Shown here piece after piece: positions 1 through 8,917 of a stretch of 34,228 nt of DNA. The notes under the pieces are model-generated. The model ran no database searches. It saw only the letters and a program-made list of their open reading frames with translations, and had not been told where the DNA came from. This DNA is from Nioella ostreopsis (GTDB lineage Bacteria; Pseudomonadota; Alphaproteobacteria; Rhodobacterales; Rhodobacteraceae). The stretch spans positions 1 through 34,228 of the forward strand of contig NZ_RCIQ01000032.1 of NCBI RefSeq assembly GCF_004000255.1, read 5' to 3'. Position 1 is the stretch's first letter, and the number at the start of each line of letters is the position of its first letter. Both the position numbers and the translations under genes were made by a program.

Positions 1-202
1 CAGAGTTTTTCAACAGCATCGGCGGGGAGCAGCCATTCGCTGCGCTCGCAAGGCAAGGCGAGATAACCATTAAAGCAGACGTTGAAACAGAATCGAACCA
101 CTCTCAAGCTTCGAAAAAGAGGCTTTTTGCTTTCCGATCCTTTACTGGGTGACATGTTTGGTCGGAACAGGCATCTTGCGACGAGGCCTGCAGGAACAAT
201 CA
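1..202. other. Left edge and leader of the GHKL gene, no gene seen
   Basis: I see no coding region here. A short AT-rich inverted repeat (AAAAAG at 114-119 and CTTTTT at 123-128) lies about 75 bases before the chosen start of the first gene and could be a weak terminator of something upstream or part of a promoter region. The AGGA at about 192-195 is the ribosome binding site that favours the ATG at 203 over the in-frame GTG at 149. Confidence 0.4.
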
Positions 203-2293
203 ATGACCACCTTAAGCGAAAACCTCGTCAATCGCGTTAGAAAACTGACTAAACCGTCGACCGCTGCACAGGCCATGCAGCCGTTTCTTGAGGCTGTCAG
301 TAACGCAATGATGGCAATTGACGATCGGCATGAAGCATTTGGAAAAACTCAGCCTGGACACGTGAAGGTGGACATTGAGGGTATCGGCGGCGACGACGTG
401 AGCATCACTGTACGCGATAATGGGATTGGACTTGAGACCGACCGATTTGACGCATTTTGTGAAATTGACACCGACTTCAAGAGCCAGCGTGGTGGCAAAG
501 GTGTCGGTCGACTGTATTGGCTTGATGCTTTCAAGAATATCGAGGTGAAGTCGCGGTTCCGAAAAGGTGATGGTTACTCACAACGGGCCTTCAGATTTCT
601 CTTGCGGCGCGAAGAACAGATCGAACATTTATCAGCCGAATTCGATGAGTTTGGACCAAACGAAACTGGGACGATTGTCCATCTTTCTGGCTTGAAACAA
701 GGCCCCTACACAAGCGAGTTCCCTAAGCAACCAAAGAAGATCAAGGATTATGTAGCAGCTGAATTCATCGCCGATTTTCTGGCTGGTAGCAGCTCACGTG
801 TGACGTTGTCGGTGACGTCCAAGGCAGGGAACACCATCTCCGCAGAGTTCCCAGTAGATGTCGTTGATCTTGTCGTTGAGGGTCCAGAGGACCTTTCTGC
901 GCCAGCCGACGAAGGCTTGCCTGATCTAAAAATCGAGGGCTATCTTTGTGAAAAGAAGGCAAGCCAAGGCCTCGAAGGCAGACACCAATTACATCTGCTA
1001 GGAAACAAACGAACTGTCGAAACGAGAAACATAGACAGTCTCGTTGGGATCGGGGCCCTGAAAGGCGGTGACCAAGATGATCTGGCGATGCACTTGGTTG
1101 TTGGCAGTGAATATCTTGACGACCGTGTTGCAGAAAGTAGGACGTCGTTCACGGTTCCAGCCTCTGAGTTAGACGACATCGTCAAGGCTGCGGTTAATCA
1201 CGCCCGGGAAAAGTTAATAGCTGATCAACTTAGGGACTTCGACAATGAACGTCGGCTCAGTTTTGAGGCTTTTTTAAGCGAACAACCAATTTTTGGATTT
1301 GGCGATCGCGAAGAGATATTTGCGTCACTTCCTGTTGGAGCGAAGTCGCACGAAGACTTTGTCGCGAAACTTGCTTTGCCTCGATATCGAAAAGAACGGG
1401 ATCGGGAACAACGGCTGACAACGATTGTGCAGGGTTTGGTCTCAGGCGATGCTGTACCAGAAGACTTTGAGCGGATTGTACTAGAAGCCGCCAAAGATGT
1501 TCAAGAAAGCGAGCGTAGCTCTCTCGCGCATCACGCCGCAAGACGCAGAGTGGTACTTGATCTAATGAACCAACTAATCCGCCGACTTCGCAGCGCCGAA
1601 GGTGACGACAAATACCATCTAGAGTCCACGTTGCATTCCTTGATTGTGCCAATGAGGATCAACAGCAACGATCCAAGCAAAGCAGAGCACACAGCTCACG
1701 ATCTTTGGCTATTGGACGAGCGTTTAGCCTTTGCGTCGGGATTTGCATCAGATGTTCCGTTGAAGCAGGTCATCAAGGATGATGACAGCGAGATCCGACC
1801 CGACGTTCTGCTCTGGGATCATCTCTACTGTCTTGCCCCTGTTGGGCAACAAGGAGGTGTTGAGGGCGTAGAAGACTTAGAACCGATTACTCAAGTCTTC
1901 ATTGTCGAATTCAAGCATCCTGGTCGATCCGGATATGCTGCAGGCGAAAGCGTCACCCGCCAAATCACGCAGTATGTTGACCGGATTAAAGCTGGAAAGA
2001 TCGAGGGCTTCGGAAGGCGAAACGTATCAGTCTCAGATGATTGCCGGTTCTACTGCATGGTAGTTGCGGATTTCCGCGGCGGCCTGAAAGACGAAGTTTC
2101 CTCATGGGACTACATACATAACCGACGAGGCCGGGAACGCCGTCTTGGCGGAGATCATGCAAACGTGATCATTCAGGCTTTCGAATGGGACTTTGTACTT
2201 TCGTCCGCAATGACTTCGAACCGGGCACTACTTGATGCTGCAGGACTTGCACAACGAGGGCAGATTAAGTTCGAGAAGCCGGCCGATGGTTAG
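203..2293 (+). CDS. GHKL (HSP90/MutL-fold) ATPase with C-terminal PD-(D/E)XK-like nuclease domain
   Basis: The 696-residue product begins with a GHKL ATP-binding fold. The N-box is around residues 30-40 (E30, N34), the G1 box is DNGIGL at 72-77, and the G2 glycine loop GGKGVGR is at 97-103. Such domains in HSP90, MutL and MORC proteins close around ATP and act as clamps. Near the C terminus, P533-D534 followed 35 residues later by E569-F-K571 in a hydrophobic strand gives the spacing of a PD-(D/E)XK nuclease core. I chose the ATG at 203 because an AGGA precedes it by seven bases; an in-frame GTG at 149 is the alternative. The gene ends nine bases from the convergent 2303-2902 gene. Nuclease activity and a role in defence against foreign DNA are inference; the ATPase call is firm. 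Confidence 0.8.
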   Translation: MTTLSENLVNRVRKLTKPSTAAQAMQPFLEAVSNAMMAIDDRHEAFGKTQPGHVKVDIEGIGGDDVSITVRDNGIGLETDRFDAFCEIDTDFKSQRGGKGVGRLYWLDAFKNIEVKSRFRKGDGYSQRAFRFLLRREEQIEHLSAEFDEFGPNETGTIVHLSGLKQGPYTSEFPKQPKKIKDYVAAEFIADFLAGSSSRVTLSVTSKAGNTISAEFPVDVVDLVVEGPEDLSAPADEGLPDLKIEGYLCEKKASQGLEGRHQLHLLGNKRTVETRNIDSLVGIGALKGGDQDDLAMHLVVGSEYLDDRVAESRTSFTVPASELDDIVKAAVNHAREKLIADQLRDFDNERRLSFEAFLSEQPIFGFGDREEIFASLPVGAKSHEDFVAKLALPRYRKERDREQRLTTIVQGLVSGDAVPEDFERIVLEAAKDVQESERSSLAHHAARRRVVLDLMNQLIRRLRSAEGDDKYHLESTLHSLIVPMRINSNDPSKAEHTAHDLWLLDERLAFASGFASDVPLKQVIKDDDSEIRPDVLLWDHLYCLAPVGQQGGVEGVEDLEPITQVFIVEFKHPGRSGYAAGESVTRQITQYVDRIKAGKIEGFGRRNVSVSDDCRFYCMVVADFRGGLKDEVSSWDYIHNRRGRERRLGGDHANVIIQAFEWDFVLSSAMTSNRALLDAAGLAQRGQIKFEKPADG

Positions 2294-2302
2294 TGGTGAC
2301 TG

Positions 2303-2902
2303 CTACCCATCTGATTGCAGGCTCTGAGCAATCACCATGAATTTTGCCGCTCGTTCGTTCAGATATTCGGCCTCGGCTTGATCAAGCCTTGTGGCAGTTA
2401 TGAGTGTACCTGGCTGTATGTTGAGAATGCCGACGCCTGCAGAGTCCGGTTGTGCCATTCGAAGAATACTCAGCAAACCGCGTTCTTTTCTTCGGGGCAG
2501 TTGTTCTTTCCCGAAGTGCAAGAAAATTATTCTTCTTTGGTTATTAGCCTCTGTACGTAGATACCACGCTGTTGAGACGCGTACCCCTGAAATGTCTGCT
2601 TCCACCGGACTTCGTCCTTGCCAAATGAGAGCATGATCCTCCTTCAGGTCCAAATAATTTTGGCAAAGAACCTTATAACCAGCAGATTTGTTGGCAGAAA
2701 CGCCCGAATAGAGATCCAGAAACTGCTGTTCCGAGATCGCCTTGTCTTCATAAGATTTCATTGCTTCTCGAAACTGCTTGTACCGGTCCTTAGCAGGATC
2801 ATAAGGCAAATCTAGCTCACTGATGATGCTTTTGACTTTTGCTTTGTCTTTGCGTTTATCCCCGTAGGCAAAGTCGATGAACTGGCTAACTCTGATTTTC
2901 AT
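2303..2902 (-). CDS. Hypothetical protein, 199 residues, family not recognised
   Basis: The reading frame opens with ATG at 2902 behind a GTGAGG ribosome binding site at a good distance, so I consider it a real gene. The product has a charged, lysine-rich N-terminal half that looks helical (about residues 15-75). The second half contains short hydrophobic strands (about 100-130) and a glycine/isoleucine-rich stretch near 155-170. It has no signal peptide or membrane segment and no catalytic motif I can name. It lies tail to tail with the GHKL-nuclease gene (nine-base gap) and head to head with the 605-residue gene, across a 403-base spacer. Its composition matches these two neighbours rather than the GC-rich operons to the right. 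A regulator, antitoxin or sensor of the same island is possible but unproven. Confidence 0.6.
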   Translation of the reverse strand: MKIRVSQFIDFAYGDKRKDKAKVKSIISELDLPYDPAKDRYKQFREAMKSYEDKAISEQQFLDLYSGVSANKSAGYKVLCQNYLDLKEDHALIWQGRSPVEADISGVRVSTAWYLRTEANNQRRIIFLHFGKEQLPRRKERGLLSILRMAQPDSAGVGILNIQPGTLITATRLDQAEAEYLNERAAKFMVIAQSLQSDG

Positions 2903-3305
2903 TTTGCCTCACTTGAATCTGATTGCGGATACAGACTAGCGAATAGAACTAAAAATGAACAGCTTGATGTACGAAGCGTCCAAGAAGTCAAGAGTTGTTC
3001 TTCTACCAGTGCCCAAGATCCCAGCTGCAGGCGTGATCCAACGCTGTGCCTGAAGTCATGCTCTGAGTGGGCCCCGGCTGTAGCTCATTGGCTAGATCCC
3101 TTCGCATATCGGTCAGATGCGCGTTCATCTGCATCGCGTTCAGCAAGCTTTTCTCGGATACGATCGGCCAGAGACCTTCTATGGATACGCTTCTGGAGGT
3201 GTGAAGTAGCAATGCTTCGACAGAGCAGATCAGTTCCTAGAGGTTTTCGGGGCTCGACTCTTGGGAGTTACATGCACATACTGCTGGTGTTTATGGTGAT
3301 TTGAC
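2903..3305. other. Divergent intergenic region, no gene supported
   Basis: These 403 bases separate two divergent unknown genes and must hold their promoters, but I cannot place convincing -35/-10 pairs. A 69-codon open frame on the minus strand (3003-3212) has no ribosome binding site and a low-complexity product with no recognisable features; I do not call it a gene. Confidence 0.4.
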
Positions 3306-5123
3306 ATGATAGATGATCTTTCCGTTCCAACGTCTGCCAATTTTCATGCAATTCGAAAGAAGTTGTCAAACAAAGCCATCGATGACCTGTTTGTAAAGCT
3401 TCGCGCGAACCACGGAGTTACTTCGCAAAACGAGTTTAAATTCACACGCGAACAAATCGACGAAGTTCGTTGGTCTGCAATTTGCTTCAAGTACGAGAGC
3501 GCGCCTTCATTTCTTGAAAGCACTACTGCGATACGAGAGCATCTTTGTGGATTCATTCTGTTGATTGAACATCAAGGGTATGTGGCAGTACTTTCGTCTC
3601 GATTGAGCCTCCCATCCTCCTTCAAAACGACGCACTTCTCGGCGGTTGAAACGGCGCGTGTTGAAGGTGCCATTGCCAAAACAGATGCAGTTTTTCAGCG
3701 TATGACGATGCGAAACATGTCCATTTCGCCCCACGCGATGCGCTCCAAAACCGTTGACGCTCCAGATCTTGCGAATGTTGTTGGCCCGGCCGGAAGCAGA
3801 CGGTACGCGCCACGTACGTACAGCGTTATAGCGAATGGCATGCAGAGCACCGCTACACCGAGCACTGGTCGCATTGGAGTGCGCTCCGCGCGCGCAGACC
3901 TTCAAGACGTCATAAACTTTGCTAAGAACGTTATCGAAGAGCTTCGAGTGGACAATGCGGATGTATCGCCATTTATCAGGTCCTTTGCCCGACCGATGTC
4001 GTTGGCCGAAGCTCTGGAGTCTTCAGAGCCGATTGCCATGGCGATTGATACAATCAAGCTTTCTGATGCCCTGGAGGATGTTGAAGAGGGCATCAAGCTC
4101 GTCCGACTGGACGACGATGTTGCAGTCGAACTTTCTGCCGATGAATTAACAGCTCTCTTGGAAAGACTTGGCCGCCCTCTGAATATCGAAGGGGGTGATC
4201 GCTTAAGAACGTCAGTCGATCCAGCCACAGGAGAACAGTGCGCATCGATCCGCCTCAACAAAAGCCGCATCGCTCTGCGCTCCTTATCATCACCTCAGTT
4301 TTCGGACGTTTATGTGGAAGCCACCGGTGCGGCACTTGGTGAAGATACCGGCCGGCAAACACTTCGGGAGTATCTCGACAGAGTGAATTCGCTCATCGTT
4401 TTGTTCGAGGACGTGCGATTGGCCTACATTGATGGTCAGGTATTCCGCGACGAAACTCTAGTGGACGGTGGCGAGTCTTTTCTTCGTCATTTTAGCACCT
4501 GTCCGCCTCTAGTGGCAGTCACAAGCGAGAAAGGTCAATTTACCGCTGCGCACACGGCATTTGATGGCACTTCAAGTTTCGGGGCAATTGTCGATCACAT
4601 TGCTGCAGCCGATCCGATTCTACTGTGTGACGACCTTGGCGACGAATGGGCTGACTTCATTGGCGTCTCTGACGGCGCGGGGGAAACGCGAATCTCATTC
4701 TATCACGCAAAGCATGGCGAGCTCTCCCTCGGTGCCAGCACCTTTCATGTTTCTGTCAGCCAGGCGGTTAAGAACCTCGGAAATATGTTTTTTCCTGAAG
4801 AGCGTATCGCAAGCAAGCTGGAGCTGTGGGGTTCGACCTATAACGCGCCCAATCAGGCCACACAAATTGATCGGACGATACGTTCGAATGTCGCTGATCT
4901 CGGAGTTGCATTGCGTCGCGCTAGAGCGGCTCCGGATGTGCGCCGACGCGCGGTCATTGTGACTTCTTCACTCAGTCGGCAGACGCTCAAGGAAGAGCTA
5001 ACTGCGATACAGGGTGGCCAAAGGCCATCTCCGTCCTTCGTGCAACTTTACTGGCTTTTGCAGTCCTTTTTCTCGGCCTGCACAGAAGTTGGCGCTACCG
5101 GCGCTGTCGTCTGCCAACCTTAA
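3306..5123 (+). CDS. Unknown 605-residue protein with a nuclease-like E..D..HxK signature
   Basis: I cannot assign a named family. The long N-terminal two thirds show no motif I recognise and no membrane segment. Around residues 438-470 the protein has a hydrophobic strand ending in C-D-D (441-443), then E447, D450-F451, and after a turn a strand ending in Y-H-A-K (K469), followed by a helix with a Q-A-V-K-N segment. This acidic-acidic-H-x-K arrangement resembles PD-(D/E)XK-type nuclease cores in proteins of defence islands, but the match is by eye. The ATG at 3306 lacks a strong ribosome binding site; no better start is visible nearby. Its AT-rich composition matches the GHKL-nuclease gene at 203. 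The last residues run directly into transposon debris, yet the end looks natural. Confidence 0.65.
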   Translation: MIDDLSVPTSANFHAIRKKLSNKAIDDLFVKLRANHGVTSQNEFKFTREQIDEVRWSAICFKYESAPSFLESTTAIREHLCGFILLIEHQGYVAVLSSRLSLPSSFKTTHFSAVETARVEGAIAKTDAVFQRMTMRNMSISPHAMRSKTVDAPDLANVVGPAGSRRYAPRTYSVIANGMQSTATPSTGRIGVRSARADLQDVINFAKNVIEELRVDNADVSPFIRSFARPMSLAEALESSEPIAMAIDTIKLSDALEDVEEGIKLVRLDDDVAVELSADELTALLERLGRPLNIEGGDRLRTSVDPATGEQCASIRLNKSRIALRSLSSPQFSDVYVEATGAALGEDTGRQTLREYLDRVNSLIVLFEDVRLAYIDGQVFRDETLVDGGESFLRHFSTCPPLVAVTSEKGQFTAAHTAFDGTSSFGAIVDHIAAADPILLCDDLGDEWADFIGVSDGAGETRISFYHAKHGELSLGASTFHVSVSQAVKNLGNMFFPEERIASKLELWGSTYNAPNQATQIDRTIRSNVADLGVALRRARAAPDVRRRAVIVTSSLSRQTLKEELTAIQGGQRPSPSFVQLYWLLQSFFSACTEVGATGAVVCQP

Positions 5124-5378
5124 GGCCAACTCAGCCGGCTTGTCTGCGTATCAGTCCTCGGCCATCAACCGAGCCGAGCAGTTGCGGCGAAAGTCGGCAA
5201 AGTGGGCTGCAACTGCAGCATCGAAGCTTGGGGGTGAATGGCAGCAACGGGCCGTCAGCTGCGGCTTGACTGGACTTTGGTTGCGCGACGCGTCTCACAG
5301 AATCTCCTCGCAAAGTAGGTCTGAAATCTCGCCTCGTTTACATTGTTGTCACAGCAAATCGGGCTGTATCCGCCCCGT

Positions 5379-5624
5379 CGTGACCATGCGCTTCGCCCAG
5401 CTGTCGATGATCCGGCCCGCTTTCGGTCTTCAAAAAGAGTCGGGCCTTGGGTTGTCTTGACGCCTTCACGCAACCAGTCCGGTGAACGGGACGTGTAAGG
5501 CGGGACTACCAAAGCTGGTGACGTCAATCTGAGGCGAGCATTGCATGAGGCAGCAACCGTCAAGATGAACCGAGGCCGATCGACATGGCTTAAAACATGG
5601 GGAGCCCAGTTCACAAAGCAGGCC
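5379..5624 (+). pseudogene. IS110-family transposase remnant (C-terminal part)
   Basis: Reading from 5379 in frame with 5403 gives a stretch typical of the C-terminal transposase_20 domain of IS110/IS116/IS902 transposases: V-D-D-P-A-R-F, then S-S-K-R-V-G, L-T-P-S-R-N-Q-S-G-E, K-A-G-D, then L-H-E-A-A-T and finally W-L-K-T-W-G. The frame is interrupted by a TAA at 5496-5498. The N-terminal RuvC-like catalytic part and the extreme C terminus are absent, so this is a dead fragment. It marks the right border of the AT-rich island. Confidence 0.75.
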
Positions 5625-6138
5625 GCGACTACGGCCCCCGGATCAATGACGTGCTCAAAGCCTTCATGCGGGCGCAGCTGATGGGGCTGCTGCACGGGGA
5701 CGAAACGGTGGACCAGTTCAGAAAGCAGGAGCAGTCATGGCCGGGCTCCACACCGCGTTGGAAGCTGAGGAGGTCTGCTAACACCCCCCGCAAATTGATC
5801 AGGCACACTGTTTCGGTTCGGAGCATGTGCACCAAGGATGTGGCGGGCTGGCCGTTCTAAGGTTGAGTTCTCCCTTCAAATCCAATCCCTACACGGTGCC
5901 CCGGGACGCCTTTCCTGAGAGCTTATGGCGATTCATCTTCCCAATACCGCGCTGCACCCTCTACCATAAATAACCTCTTCTTGCCCAAAACGAGCTGGCT
6001 TCGCGCTGGACTCGCATTTGCTTCAAGCCGTCGAAACCCACCGGGCGGCCAGGAACGAATTCAGTTAAAGCTCGTTGCCGAAACCGCATCGATGACCTGG
6101 TCGCAGGCAGACGCCGCTCGATCATACTGTTCCTTAGC
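5625..6138. other. Non-coding debris between IS110 remnant and malonate operon
   Basis: About 500 bases without a supportable gene. Short open frames exist on both strands, for example 5597-5860 on the plus strand, but none has a ribosome binding site plus a recognisable product. The stretch may include further scraps of mobile elements. I see no clear hairpin terminator after the malonyl-CoA synthetase gene. Confidence 0.4.
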
Positions 6139-7656
6139 TCACGCGGGCACGAACAGGTCCTTGTAGGTATCTCGCAGAATGTTCTTTTGCACCTTACCCA
6201 TCGTGTTCCGCGGCAACTCGTCGACCACCACCAGCTTGCGGGGATGCTTGAAACGCGCAAGCGAGGTTCCGGCGGCCTTGGCAATAGCGTCCAGGTCAGG
6301 GCTTTCGCCCGGGGCCGGAACGATAACGCCAACCACGGTTTCCCCGAAATCGGGATGCGGCACGCCCACCACGGCGCTTTCCAGCACGCCGGGCTGGTCA
6401 TCCAGCACAAGCTCGATTTCCTTGGGATAGATGTTGTAGCCGCCCGAAATGATCAGGTCCTTGTTGCGGCCGACGATGTGGACATAGCCATCCTCGTCAA
6501 TCTTGCCGAGATCGCCGGTGATGAAGAACCCGTCGGCGCGCAGCTCAGCGGCGGTTTTCTCGAGCATTTGCCAGTAGCCCTTGAACACATTAGGCCCGCG
6601 CACCTCGATCTGGCCAACCTCGCCATCGGGCAGGGTTTCCCCCGTGGAGGGATCGGTGATCTTCAGCTCCACCCCCGGCAGCGGGAAACCCACGGTTCCC
6701 GCGCGGCGGTCTCCGTCGTAGGGGTTCGAAGTGTTCATGTTGGTTTCCGTCATGCCATAGCGTTCGAGGATGCGATGACCGGTGCGCTCTTCGAACTGGA
6801 CATGGGTTTCGGCCAGAAGCGGCGCAGACCCCGACACGAAGAGGCGCATATGCGCGGCCAGATCCTTGGTGAAGCGCGGATCGGACAGAAGCCGCGTGTA
6901 GAAGGTCGGTACCCCCATCATCGTAGTCGCCTGCGGCATCAGATCGATGATTGTTTCGAGATCGAATTTCGGCAGGAAGATGATGCTGCTGCCGGCGGCC
7001 AAAGCCACGTTGGTGGCAACGAACAGCCCGTGGGTGTGGAAGATCGGCAACGCGTGCAGCAGCACATCATTCGAGGAAAAGCGCCATTCCTTGGCCAGAG
7101 TCTGCGCGTTCGACAGAAGGTTGTTCTGCGTCAGCATCGCGCCCTTGGACCGCCCGGTCGTGCCCGAGGTATAGAGGAAGGCCGCCAGATCATCGCCGTC
7201 ACGATCCGTGGTCGGGAAGCTCGACGGCATCACGGCGGCCTGGTCCATCAAAGTGCCGGTGCCATTGGCATTCAGCGTTTCCAACTGCGCGTTCAGCGAT
7301 TTGGCGACGGGCAGCAGGTTCCATTCGCTCTTGCTGTCGCACACGATCAGCTTGGCGCCGCTGTTCTCGATGAAATAGGTCAGCTCATCGACCGTATAGG
7401 CTGTATTGAGCGGCAGGAAGACCAGACCGGCCTGCGCACAGGCGGCGTAAAGAGCCAGGGCCTCGGGTGATTTCTCCACCTGCACAGCGACCCGGTCGCC
7501 GGGGTCCAGCCCGATCTGGGTCATGGCATGTGCCAGCCGTGCGGCCATGGCCAGGAAGTCCTGGAAGGTCAGAACCTCGCCCTCGGCCAGGTGCAGAAAT
7601 GCGGAGCATTTGCCCGCATGGACGCCAAAGAGACTGTCGTAGAGAGGATTTGCCAT
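6139..7656 (-). CDS. matB: Malonyl-CoA synthetase (malonate-CoA ligase)
   Basis: The 505-residue enzyme belongs to the AMP-forming acyl-CoA synthetase superfamily and should convert malonate, ATP and CoA to malonyl-CoA in the cytoplasm. The phosphate-binding loop YTSGTTGRSKG is at residues 162-172. The C-terminal catalytic lysine is K488 in an R-N-T-M-G-K context. The N-terminal segment V-E-K-S-P-E-A-L followed by L-P-L-N-T-A-Y-T is typical of rhizobial MatB proteins. The ATG at 7656 has an AGGAAAGG ribosome binding site; the upstream frame to 7782 is read-through into the preceding gene. It is the last gene of the operon, 13 bases after malonyl-CoA decarboxylase, which supports malonate over another dicarboxylate such as methylmalonate. 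Confidence 0.93.
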   Translation of the reverse strand: MANPLYDSLFGVHAGKCSAFLHLAEGEVLTFQDFLAMAARLAHAMTQIGLDPGDRVAVQVEKSPEALALYAACAQAGLVFLPLNTAYTVDELTYFIENSGAKLIVCDSKSEWNLLPVAKSLNAQLETLNANGTGTLMDQAAVMPSSFPTTDRDGDDLAAFLYTSGTTGRSKGAMLTQNNLLSNAQTLAKEWRFSSNDVLLHALPIFHTHGLFVATNVALAAGSSIIFLPKFDLETIIDLMPQATTMMGVPTFYTRLLSDPRFTKDLAAHMRLFVSGSAPLLAETHVQFEERTGHRILERYGMTETNMNTSNPYDGDRRAGTVGFPLPGVELKITDPSTGETLPDGEVGQIEVRGPNVFKGYWQMLEKTAAELRADGFFITGDLGKIDEDGYVHIVGRNKDLIISGGYNIYPKEIELVLDDQPGVLESAVVGVPHPDFGETVVGVIVPAPGESPDLDAIAKAAGTSLARFKHPRKLVVVDELPRNTMGKVQKNILRDTYKDLFVPA

Positions 7657-7669
7657 TGTCTTGCCTTTC

Positions 7670-8917
7670 CTAGACCCGGCTTGGTGCACCGGCACCGGCG
7701 AGCTGTTTGACCTCGGGGGTTGCAAGAACCTCGCTCGTGGTCGCGTAATGTTCATGGTTCTGGGCAACCGCGCCCAGATCATAGAGGTAGTTCACCATCG
7801 TGCCGCCCGATTGCGCGCGGCCCTTGTCCGAGATGTCGGCATCTGCGTGCACGGCGTGGACCATGGCCCCGTTGCCCAGGTGGAACCGGGCCACCGGATC
7901 GGATGGCAGACCGCCACGCCCCTTGGCGTTCAGAAGGTAGTAGGCCGTCATCCGGCGCATGACTTCAGGCTGTTGCACGGGCATCTCAAGCCCTTCCTGC
8001 TTGGCCCAGGTGGACAGACCGGGAATGGGCGACAGGGTGACGAAAGTCGAAAGCTCCGGCAGTTCCGAAGACAGGTCGGACGCGACCTGCTTGATCAGCG
8101 AATTGCCGAAAGAAATGCTGGCCAGCCCTTTCTGGCAGTTGGAGATGGAATAGAACACCGCCGTGTCGGCCTCATGCGCCGCCATCGGGGCGCGGTCCTC
8201 AGCCAGCAGGGTCTGGACCGATCCGGGAATGCCTTTGGTCAGTGCCACTTCGACGAAGATCAGCGGCTCATCCGGCATCGACGGATGGAAGAAGGCGAAA
8301 CAGCGCCGGTCGGTCGGTTCCAGCCTGCGGCGCAAGTCGTCCCATGACGCGATGGCATGCACAGCCTCATAGGCAATGATCTTCTCCAAAATATGGGCCG
8401 GGCTTTCCCAGCTGATCGGGCGCAGCACCAGGAACCCCCGGTTGAACCACGACGCGAAGAGGTGGCGGAAGTCGAGGTCAAGCGCCGCAAGCTCCGGCTC
8501 CTTCGCGCCGAGGCGCAGCAGTTCCGCCCGAAGCCGCACCAGCTGCCCGGTAGCGCCGGGCACCCGGTTGAGGCGGCGGATCAGCTCCTGCCGGCGCGGC
8601 TCGGCGGCAGCTGCGTAGGCGCGGTAACTGTCCTTCGACGGGCTGCGCTCATAGGCATCGAGTGTCGTGCGCACCGCCTCGGGGTCGATATCCATGGCCG
8701 ATGCGATATGCCGGAAGAAGTCCAGCTTGCCTGCATCGTCCAGATCCTCGATCCGCGACAGGATCTCGCCCGCAAGGGCAAGGCCCGAGGTCTCGCCCGC
8801 CGAGCCGACCAGTTCTTCGGCCAGCTCCGCCAGCGGGCGGCTGCCCTGCTCGACCGGCGCCGCCGTGCGGTAGCGCCGTTCGAACACGGTCGACAGAAGG
8901 TCGGCCAAAATCGTCAT
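7670..8917 (-). CDS. matA: Malonyl-CoA decarboxylase
   Basis: The 415-residue protein matches the malonyl-CoA decarboxylase family, which releases CO2 from malonyl-CoA to give acetyl-CoA. It has the helical N-terminal domain and the GNAT-like C-terminal catalytic domain. Family landmarks include F-F-H-P-S-M-P-D-E-P-L, the serine segment Y-S-I-S-x4-G-L, the L-S-P-I-P-G-L stretch, and F-H-L-G-N-G-A carrying the expected catalytic histidine. The ATG at 8917 overlaps the stop of the TRAP large-subunit gene by four bases (ATGA), which fixes the start; the longer frame to 9001 is a shadow. Sitting between transporter and synthetase, it completes the malonate-to-acetyl-CoA route. Confidence 0.93.
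   Translation of the reverse strand: MTILADLLSTVFERRYRTAAPVEQGSRPLAELAEELVGSAGETSGLALAGEILSRIEDLDDAGKLDFFRHIASAMDIDPEAVRTTLDAYERSPSKDSYRAYAAAAEPRRQELIRRLNRVPGATGQLVRLRAELLRLGAKEPELAALDLDFRHLFASWFNRGFLVLRPISWESPAHILEKIIAYEAVHAIASWDDLRRRLEPTDRRCFAFFHPSMPDEPLIFVEVALTKGIPGSVQTLLAEDRAPMAAHEADTAVFYSISNCQKGLASISFGNSLIKQVASDLSSELPELSTFVTLSPIPGLSTWAKQEGLEMPVQQPEVMRRMTAYYLLNAKGRGGLPSDPVARFHLGNGAMVHAVHADADISDKGRAQSGGTMVNYLYDLGAVAQNHEHYATTSEVLATPEVKQLAGAGAPSRV

Noticed and set aside
1-60. Left-edge sequence considered as the end of an insertion sequence
   Set aside because: No matching inverted repeat or transposase is inside the window, so the idea cannot be supported.
3003-3212. 69-codon minus-strand frame in the divergent spacer
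   Set aside because: No ribosome binding site and no recognisable product.
5597-5860. 87-codon plus-strand frame after the IS110 fragment
   Set aside because: It overlaps the remnant in another frame, and I could not tie it to a transposase or any other family.
6187-7470. Long plus-strand open frame opposite the malonyl-CoA synthetase gene
   Set aside because: Its product is low-complexity, histidine/arginine-rich text typical of the antisense frame of a high-GC gene; it has no ribosome binding site and no family features.
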